DNA of 64,000 nt from Bog-159 sp963818855 (GTDB lineage: Bacteria; Acidobacteriota; Terriglobia; Bryobacterales; Bryobacteraceae), in assembly GCA_963818855.1 (NCBI GenBank), contig CAWFUH010000007.1, positions 186,001-250,000 of the forward strand, given 5' to 3'. The position numbers were made by a program, and so were the translations under genes. Below are positions 18,849 through 24,700 of the stretch, piece by piece. The notes beneath the pieces were generated by a model. That model had not been told where the DNA came from and did not search any database. It was given only the letters and a program-made list of their open reading frames with translations. Every line of letters begins with the position of its first letter. Position 1 is the first letter of the stretch.

Positions 18849-19647
18849 TTTCACATCCTAGCTGCATCCGCACCATGGTAACCCGGCGCTCACGGTCGTT
18901 CAACAGGATCTCTCCGAAATAGATCGCTCCGAAGTCAGGCAGGGCGAGCACATGACCCGGTATCTCCCGGCCGCCCCAGTTTATGCTGCGCACAAATGAA
19001 CAGAGCGCAAATGAACCGCGCCGGAACGGAATTCCCTGGCCGAAAGCGGCCGGCCCCCCATTGACTGGTCCGAACGAACAACCATCGAAGAACGCGCGAT
19101 CCGTGCGGAATCTCGATTCCAGATCGTCCCAGCGCCCCAGACCCATCAGGTCGTCGTTCAACGTCAACTGGATGGGTTGCCCGGCGAGCGACAAACCTTG
19201 GAATAGCGGCGGCTCGGCGAATACGATACTCGGCTGATCTTGCGAGGGATGCGTGGAGCGCAGGGTCAAAGACAACGCAGTCGCCTCGAAGACCAGGGGC
19301 GCCGGATTGCTGCTCGGCCCAGGCGCCGGCTGGTTCGTAACACGCACGTTCTGGACCGCGGCCGAAACGGTGGTGACCGGCGTGCCATTTACGATAATGC
19401 CCTCGGCTGACGTACGGGATGCGCCGTAGGAAAATACACCGGCCAGCGGTTTGAGAATCGAAGGCGTCGGCACGACAGCCTCTGAAAGTCCTCCGATCAC
19501 CGGCAGCGTGCTGGGGCCAGTGACCAGGTTAATTACAGGGGAATTCTGCGCGACGTTGGCGATCTTGGTCAGGAAGACCTCAGCGGCGACCGCGTTGCCA
19601 TGAAAAATATAACGCGGTGGGAAAAAATCGGTGGGTGTGTCAACCAT
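18781..19647 (-). CDS. Hypothetical protein of the CHAT/sigma cassette
   Basis: The 288-residue protein has no signal peptide or membrane segment. It starts MVDTPTDFFPPRYIFHGNAV and seems to be all-beta: a Pro/Ser linker NQPAPGPSSNPAP in the middle, then a sandwich-like half (PIQLTLNDDLMGLGRWDDLE, GHVLALPDFGAIYFGEILLN, RRVTMVRMQLGCENEGQAVF). No family recognised. Its 3' end overlaps the CHAT gene start by 68 bp in a different frame, so the two are tightly linked. It could be the substrate or partner of the CHAT protein; that is inference from position only. Confidence 0.7.
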   Translation of the reverse strand: MVDTPTDFFPPRYIFHGNAVAAEVFLTKIANVAQNSPVINLVTGPSTLPVIGGLSEAVVPTPSILKPLAGVFSYGASRTSAEGIIVNGTPVTTVSAAVQNVRVTNQPAPGPSSNPAPLVFEATALSLTLRSTHPSQDQPSIVFAEPPLFQGLSLAGQPIQLTLNDDLMGLGRWDDLESRFRTDRAFFDGCSFGPVNGGPAAFGQGIPFRRGSFALCSFVRSINWGGREIPGHVLALPDFGAIYFGEILLNDRERRVTMVRMQLGCENEGQAVFAETDPNGTWWPPRKI

Positions 19648-19704
19648 TCTCTTGTCCCGCTCCTATCGGGCTTTACCTACAGTTTGGGAATCGTAACACA
19701 ATCC

Positions 19705-19834
19705 GCTCCTTGACGGTCGCGGCTCGATAACCGGTCGCGGCTCGGTAACAGGTTCCGGCTCGATAACAGGTTCCGGCTCGGTAATAGTCGCGATCGATAA
19801 TGCACGGTTTCGTGAGCCGCGACCGTCAGGGAGC
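19705..19834. repeat. 18-bp tandem repeat inside a 22-bp inverted repeat
   Basis: Four consecutive 18-bp units with consensus GGTYSCGGCTCGRTAACM occupy 19715-19786, followed by a decayed unit. The array lies between two arms, GCTCCTTGACGGTCGCGGCT (starting 19705) and its near-perfect inverse at 19813-19834 (20 of 22 bases match). The right arm contains the stop codon and last codons of the anti-sigma gene. The layout looks like a small non-autonomous element or a structured RNA spacer inside the sigma-CHAT gene set. Confidence 0.8.
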
Positions 19835-20500
19835 GGTCTTCCGGCTGGGCGCGGCGATTACTTCAAATGGGTACACGGTCCTTTGACCGGATGGAACGGC
19901 TACCGCGGCTTCGTACCGTCCCGGGTGGAGTTTATCCGCCGATACGAGAAGCTTGAGAACCATCGTATTGGCGGGCGGACGCACCTCGCCCCCTGTCAGT
20001 GCCCGTGCCGCTCCCGCGGATTTAATTTCCCAATGATATTGTGGAGCCTGCTGCAGAAGGTCAAGCTCGAGTTCTACGAATCCACCCGTCTCCGGAAGCG
20101 TGATTTTCTCAGCCTCACCTTTGGCCTGTGGAACGATGTCAAACGAAACGACCGTTTGCGGGGATCGTGCTCTCTCGAGAGCGGCATACTGAAATCCCGC
20201 AGCGACCGATAAACAGAGCATAGCCGCGTATGGCAGCGCACGGAGGCTCCAGGACAGGGCTGGACGAGGGCTCCTCTGCTTGGGGGCAGGCGTGGCGGCC
20301 TGCGGCGCAGCGGCAAAGATGGAACGCTTCAGGGTGGTCTCGGCGCCCCGCAGCAACAGATAGGATCTCTTCACGGCGTCCGCACAGTCCGGGCAATCGA
20401 AAAAATGCTCCTCAAAGCGACTCCGCTCCGGCTCGGCGAGTTCGCCGAGCACGTAGAGCGTTCTCCAATCCCGTTCAAGCGCTTCTTCGTGATTTGACAT
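19826..20500 (-). CDS. Zinc-finger anti-sigma factor with one transmembrane helix
   Basis: A 224-residue protein. The N-terminal domain has the zf-HC2/anti-sigma signature HFFDCPDCADAV (HxxxCxxC) after a helical segment (DWRTLYVLGELAEPERSRFE). A single transmembrane helix follows at about residues 90-110 (ALPYAAMLCLSVAAGFQYA), then an extracytoplasmic beta-rich domain of about 110 residues (GGFVELELDLLQQAPQYHWE, PGRYEAAVAVPSGQRTVYPF). It should hold the ECF sigma factor at the membrane until a signal releases it. Its start overlaps the sigma gene end by 26 bp. The extracytoplasmic domain is on the same side of the membrane as the predicted CHAT lipoprotein. Confidence 0.85.
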   Translation of the reverse strand: MSNHEEALERDWRTLYVLGELAEPERSRFEEHFFDCPDCADAVKRSYLLLRGAETTLKRSIFAAAPQAATPAPKQRSPRPALSWSLRALPYAAMLCLSVAAGFQYAALERARSPQTVVSFDIVPQAKGEAEKITLPETGGFVELELDLLQQAPQYHWEIKSAGAARALTGGEVRPPANTMVLKLLVSADKLHPGRYEAAVAVPSGQRTVYPFEVIAAPSRKTAP

Positions 20501-21194
20501 TAGGGGTCTCTCCGTTATTTTGTGACATGCCCGGTTGTCTTTGTTTTGTTTTGCGGCCAGGCTTGAATCGATCTAAGAAGGACTCTCGTAACGGCTTCAT
20601 CGACCGGCAGAGCTTGACGTTCAAACCCGTGACCGTTATCCCCCGATCCTGGGCCAGCATCTTCCGGTCTCTTTCATCGAGGAAGATCTCAGTGATCAAC
20701 TTTTCGTCATCGCCCGAAAGCTTTCTGAGCTCGTTCCGCAGCAGATCATTCAGTTCGCCGGCGGCCAGCAATTCGTTGACCGGCGGCATAGGGTCTAACG
20801 GTTCGAAGCCCTCCGGCCATTCCGTAATTCCCTTGTCTTTGCGGATGTGCTCGAAAATCACGTTGTCGCACACGCCGCGCACAAAGGATCCAAACTGCGC
20901 CGGATCGCGAACGCGATTCTGGTCCACCAGCGTCAGCACCCGGCAGAACGTATCGTTTCGAAGATCTTCCACCATGGTTTGGTCTCTCAGCTTGTAACGC
21001 AATTTGGCTTCGAGAATGGGAGTAAAGGTATAAACAAACCATGTGCTGGCGGCCGGCTCGCGCCGCTGTAATCTGGCCAGAAATTCGGCATCAAAGGTCA
21101 TCGCGTTACTTCGCGCCCGGGTCGGGGCTTCGCCTCCCCCGGCGTCCATCTGGGGGGGCGCCAGGGCGGCGAGCGAGTTCTCTCCGTTCGGCAT
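20475..21194 (-). CDS. ECF-type RNA polymerase sigma factor
   Basis: The 239-residue protein has region 2 with LRDQTMVEDLRNDTFCRVLT and GSFVRGVCDNVIFEHIRKDK, an acidic/proline linker (WPEGFEPLDPMPPVNEL), and a region 4 helix-turn-helix as LAQDRGITVTGLNVKLCRSM. The C-terminal extension (KPGRKTKQRQPGMSQNN and beyond) is basic. The first 31 residues are Pro/Ala-rich, so translation may begin at the internal ATG at 21101 (MTFDAEFLARLQRREP). It heads the anti-sigma, orphan and CHAT genes and probably autoregulates them, but I could not identify its promoter motif. Confidence 0.88.
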   Translation of the reverse strand: MPNGENSLAALAPPQMDAGGGEAPTRARSNAMTFDAEFLARLQRREPAASTWFVYTFTPILEAKLRYKLRDQTMVEDLRNDTFCRVLTLVDQNRVRDPAQFGSFVRGVCDNVIFEHIRKDKGITEWPEGFEPLDPMPPVNELLAAGELNDLLRNELRKLSGDDEKLITEIFLDERDRKMLAQDRGITVTGLNVKLCRSMKPLRESFLDRFKPGRKTKQRQPGMSQNNGETPNVKSRRSA

Positions 21195-21364
21195 CGTTAA
21201 AAAGTGAGATGATTAGCCGAAACATTACAGGAAATCCCCGGGTATCCCGTTTATTTTATCCCGGAAACTCCAGAAATTGTGCGGAGATGTATGAAACATA
21301 ACAGAGCGGCTGGCGGGGACCAACGGAGTTGACGGCCGCACAACTCCGCCGATCCCGAGAGTTG

Positions 21365-22345
21365 TTACCAGAACAGGTAATTGTAGGAACCGTCCGGTAT
21401 GGGGTCGTAGCCGCAGGAGGGGAAGCCGTCATTGTAGACCGACCCGTACCATTTTGGCGATTCGAGATCGTAGTAAGGATATCCGTGGTACACGTCCGTA
21501 TTCTGGAAGTAGGTATAGTCACTGGCCGGGAACTGAGAGCACGAGCTGATATTGTATGCTTCGAGCACGCCGGAGAACGCCCAATTCCACTGATAGCCCG
21601 AGGACCAGGCAGTGATCCAGGAGTACGCGCCGGTAGTTATGTCGTCGGCAATACTTTCCCAGTTCAATGTGCCACCCGAGGTACTCGTGATATAAGTGGT
21701 GCCGACAATTTTGTCGCCGGCCTTCACTTTGACGCCGGGGCTATGATAGGCATTAGACCCGACCAGCCAACTGGCGATCGTCCAGTAATTGCCGCCGATG
21801 AGGCCGCCGGCGGTGGTGGCGCCCCATTGGAGTACCGGCTGGAGAATGAGATTCTCAGTAGTGGGCTCGATTCCATTAAATATGTAGACCAGGCCGCCAT
21901 TCGAGGACGGGTTCGAGGGCACCACCCATTCGCCAGTCAAGTAATCGATATTGTCTCCGCTGCCGAGTGGTACTTCATACTGGATGGACTCGACCCAACC
22001 GTTGCCCGTGCCGGGCGCATCCACAAACTTGGGAGTCACACCATTGCGGGGACGCGTGGTGAGTGGTGCTTCCGGACAATCGTCGTAATGGGCCACGAGG
22101 GCGCCGCCCAGCGTGATATCTCCGTTCGCCCCGATTTGCGCGCCCTGTGGCACTTCATGGACGCAATCCGGGCGGATCAACGCACCGGGAACCTGCACCC
22201 AGCCGGGGTGCGCTTTTTTAGAAATGGTTATCGGCCCATCGGCCTGTTGCGCTTGCGCGACAGACGAGAGACAGAATGTGCTCGCCACTGCGACAATTGT
22301 GTAAGCCACCTGACTTGACGTCTTCTTGAATTTCTGTACTGACAT
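21365..22345 (-). CDS. Secreted protein with a G1 (glutamic) peptidase-like fold
   Basis: 326 residues from the ATG at 22345 (AAAGGAG lies just upstream, with short spacing; an ATG at 22366 is the alternative). A signal peptide ends near SSVAQAQQ. The C-terminal half follows the order of eqolisin (G1) peptidases: LVYIFNGIEPTTENLILQP with candidate Gln169, GNYWTIASWLVG, VKVKAGDKIVGTTYI, LNWESIADDITTGAYSW and WAFSGVLEAYNISSC with candidate Glu262. The two residues are 93 apart, near the 83 of scytalidoglutamic peptidase. The fold could instead be a non-catalytic concanavalin-like lectin. Four cysteines outside the signal could form disulfides. Confidence 0.55.
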   Translation of the reverse strand: MSVQKFKKTSSQVAYTIVAVASTFCLSSVAQAQQADGPITISKKAHPGWVQVPGALIRPDCVHEVPQGAQIGANGDITLGGALVAHYDDCPEAPLTTRPRNGVTPKFVDAPGTGNGWVESIQYEVPLGSGDNIDYLTGEWVVPSNPSSNGGLVYIFNGIEPTTENLILQPVLQWGATTAGGLIGGNYWTIASWLVGSNAYHSPGVKVKAGDKIVGTTYITSTSGGTLNWESIADDITTGAYSWITAWSSGYQWNWAFSGVLEAYNISSCSQFPASDYTYFQNTDVYHGYPYYDLESPKWYGSVYNDGFPSCGYDPIPDGSYNYLFW

Positions 22346-22429
22346 AAGCTCCTTTTCGTTCGGCATAACTGCCTGAGCTTAAGTGCAGTTGGGGGGATGG
22401 ATATTACAAGACGGCGAACTGCTGCGCGG

Positions 22430-22990
22430 TCATCTTAGAAAGGGTAAGTACGCCGGGACTTGGCGACGGTACTCTTCGAACTCCTCGCCGAAGCGCTGGC
22501 GCAGTAGTCCCTCTTCGGCGTGGATGCGAATCTCGGTGCCGGCGATATAGAGAACGATACTCAGCAGCAGGAGGGGCCAGCGAGCGAATAGCAGCCCGGT
22601 GGCCAGCATCATCAGAAACAGAGACGCATATACGGGATGCCGCACGATGGCATAGGGTCCGGTGCGGATGAGTTCATGATCCGCGTACAAGCCGGCGAGG
22701 ACGCGGAGCTGCTTTCCCAAATGCCGTACTGCCAGCCAGCCAAACACGGTGGCGATGGGCGCCAAAACCATGGAAGAGATGGCGCGCGCCGAACCCGGCA
22801 CGGGCGTATTCGGCAGCCACAGCCAGGCGAAGAGAATGCCAGCGCTTTCGAGCGCCAGGCCCCAGTCGGCACTGCGCGCCATGACGTTAGCCTGCCGCTT
22901 CGGCCCGGTGAAGCGCTTGCGCAGAAATGGGAAAAGCCACAGCACCCACATCACCAACAATTCGAGCGCGGCGATGGCAAAGAGCATCAA
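22430..22990 (-). CDS. Isoprenylcysteine carboxyl methyltransferase-like membrane protein
   Basis: A 186-residue integral membrane protein with about five hydrophobic segments. The ICMT/phospholipid methyltransferase signature is clear: DHELIRTGPYAIVRHPVYAS with the S-adenosylmethionine-contacting RHPxY, and the C-terminal EEGLLRQRFGEEFEEYRRQV-PAYLPF. Bacterial members methylate lipids or unknown small molecules at the membrane. Its start overlaps the upstream Gfo/Idh gene stop by four bases, so it is translationally coupled to that secreted oxidoreductase. Confidence 0.85.
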   Translation of the reverse strand: MMLFAIAALELLVMWVLWLFPFLRKRFTGPKRQANVMARSADWGLALESAGILFAWLWLPNTPVPGSARAISSMVLAPIATVFGWLAVRHLGKQLRVLAGLYADHELIRTGPYAIVRHPVYASLFLMMLATGLLFARWPLLLLSIVLYIAGTEIRIHAEEGLLRQRFGEEFEEYRRQVPAYLPFLR

Positions 22991-24099
22991 TGCAGTTCTC
23001 CGCCGGTCAGCTTGATGGTGCGTCCGGTGCGCGCTGACTCGCGTGCCGCGACCAGAATCTCGGTCACGATCAGGTTGTTCTCGAGAGACGACAGCCCCGC
23101 GGGCTTGAGCTTGCCGCGCGCGACCGCCGTCAGGTAGGACAGCGAATCGCGCTCCTCCGGCGGCAGCGGCTCGAGCGGGCGGCCTTCCTCCTGCGCGCCC
23201 GGCAAGCGCACGCGCAGCGAATCGCCACCGGTAGCTACGGCGTATCCACGCGCGCCGTATACTTCGAAATCCTTGCGGCCGAAAGGCCAGTTCCAGGATG
23301 CCTGAATGATGCCCTGGGCCTGCGGATACTCAACCAGGACGCTGCCTTCATCGTCGACGCGTGCGTAGATTTGCGGTTTGATGGTTTGGGTGATGGCAGT
23401 TACCGCCAGGGGGCGCTGGTTATCCATCATCCAGGTCATCAGGTTGGCGCCGTAGCAGCCGAAATCGAACAGGGCGCCCGCGCCGTTTTTCACCGGATCG
23501 GTGAGCCAGCCGAAAAACTCCGGCCCCACACCGATCTCTTTGGGTCCCTCGTGCCCATCCATAGCGACCATTTTGCGGATGTCGCCGGCGGCGTGTTGCT
23601 GCTTGATGAGCTGCCACATGGCGGCGTGGCTGGGATACCAGGTGGTCTCATAATTTACGATCACCTGGATGCCGCCCTGCGCGGCCGCGCGCGCGATGGA
23701 TCGCGCTTCTGCCATGTCGACGGCAAGCGGCTTTTCCATCATGACGTGGAGGTGACGCTGCGCGCATGCCTCCACTACCGTGGCGTGATCGGAGGTGCTG
23801 GTGAAAGTGGCGACGGCTTCCGGCTTCATGCTATCGAGCATGGCGGCAAGATCGGTGAAGAACAGCGAGTGCGCCAGGCTGTAGCGCTGGGCATAGTGCA
23901 GGGCGAGCGCCGGATCGGGATCGTAGATGCCCACGATCTGGATGTCCGGCCGTTTGACGGCGGCTTTGAGGAAGCCGTCCACGTGACCGTGGACCAGTCC
24001 GGCGATGGAGACTCGCAGCGGTTGTTGGGCGGGTGCAGCCAAGGGCAGAAGCACGGCTGCCAGGGTCAGTTTCAACATTAAATGCATGGTTACTTGCAT
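22987..24099 (-). CDS. Exported Gfo/Idh/MocA-family oxidoreductase
   Basis: From the ATG at 24099, with GGAG five bases upstream, the product is about 370 residues. It has a Sec-type signal peptide (MLKLTLAAVLLPLAAPAQQ), then a Rossmann domain (VSIAGLVHGHVDGFLKAA, missing the usual GxGxxG spacing), the catalytic MMEKPLAVDMAEA, and the C-terminal domain with GAGALFDFGCYGANLMTWMM. Reading further upstream would translate an intergenic repeat, which rules out the longer frame. The signal is not twin-arginine, so how an NAD(P)-binding protein gets its cofactor outside the cytoplasm is unclear. It may be lectin-like or carry a tightly bound nucleotide. Confidence 0.85.
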   Translation of the reverse strand: MQVTMHLMLKLTLAAVLLPLAAPAQQPLRVSIAGLVHGHVDGFLKAAVKRPDIQIVGIYDPDPALALHYAQRYSLAHSLFFTDLAAMLDSMKPEAVATFTSTSDHATVVEACAQRHLHVMMEKPLAVDMAEARSIARAAAQGGIQVIVNYETTWYPSHAAMWQLIKQQHAAGDIRKMVAMDGHEGPKEIGVGPEFFGWLTDPVKNGAGALFDFGCYGANLMTWMMDNQRPLAVTAITQTIKPQIYARVDDEGSVLVEYPQAQGIIQASWNWPFGRKDFEVYGARGYAVATGGDSLRVRLPGAQEEGRPLEPLPPEERDSLSYLTAVARGKLKPAGLSSLENNLIVTEILVAARESARTGRTIKLTGGELH

Positions 24100-24110
24100 A
24101 GTAACTCCGG

Positions 24111-24152
24111 GCGGGTCTGGAGACCCGCCGCAGGCGTGGACGCCTGCCCCAC
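24111..24152. repeat. Intergenic palindromic repeat (inverted copy)
   Basis: GCGGGTCTGGAGACCCGCCG followed by CAGGCGTGGACGCCTGCCCC-AC; this is the reverse complement of the copy at 9337-9379, nearly base for base. It separates the exported oxidoreductase start from the end of the upstream gene. Confidence 0.85.
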
Positions 24153-24155
24153 ATA

Positions 24156-24686
24156 CTACGGGGTGGTGTAGACTACGGTGATCGCACAACCGCCTTTGCC
24201 TGCGCACAGGCTGGCGGTCTTGCCATTCACTCTAATGGTGCTGATGTAGCGGCCATCGCCGTGCCCGAATTCGCGTTGGTCGGCGCCGCCGGACTTCTTC
24301 CACTGGTTGAAAGAAATCTTGGGCGAAAACGTGACGTGCACTCCTTTGTTGGCGTTCACGGACGCAATGGTGATCCACCGGGCGTTGTAGACCACGCGAA
24401 TGTTCCACGGCTTGGATGGGTCGATGCCGCATTTCGGATCGCCGCCGCAACGGTCGACGCCGGCTTCGCTGATTTTGACGCTACTGAGAACGCCCTGGAC
24501 GTTCATGTGACGCAACTCGGCGGAGCCGCTGGTCCAGGTCTTGCCGGCATCGAGTCCGTCGGCGATCAGTAGTATAGATCCGCCATCTTTGACCGTGATG
24601 GGCGTGTCGCCGGACGCCTTCATCCGGGAAATATTTCCGCAAAGCAGCAGGATGGCGAGAGAGCCTTGGATCGTGAGTTTGATCAT
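24156..24686 (-). CDS. Secreted hypothetical protein
   Basis: 176 residues with an N-terminal signal peptide (MIKLTIQGSLAILLLCGNIS). The mature part is short, polar and beta-rich, with four cysteines in two pairs (VDRCGGDPKCGIDP and TASLCAGKGGCAITVVY) that could form disulfides. No family recognised. It lies just downstream of the Ser/Thr kinase gene with a 14-bp gap, so the two are probably co-transcribed. Confidence 0.65.
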   Translation of the reverse strand: MIKLTIQGSLAILLLCGNISRMKASGDTPITVKDGGSILLIADGLDAGKTWTSGSAELRHMNVQGVLSSVKISEAGVDRCGGDPKCGIDPSKPWNIRVVYNARWITIASVNANKGVHVTFSPKISFNQWKKSGGADQREFGHGDGRYISTIRVNGKTASLCAGKGGCAITVVYTTP

Positions 24687-24700
24687 GTAGGTTCCTTATA

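Noticed and set aside
19705..19834. CRISPR array at the 18-bp tandem repeats
   Set aside because: Units are directly adjacent with no unique spacers, and no cas genes are present.
24100..24207. N-terminal extension of the exported Gfo/Idh protein
   Set aside because: The extension (VVCGAGVHACGGSPDPPG) is a translated intergenic repeat, and the ATG at 24099 has a good Shine-Dalgarno and signal peptide.
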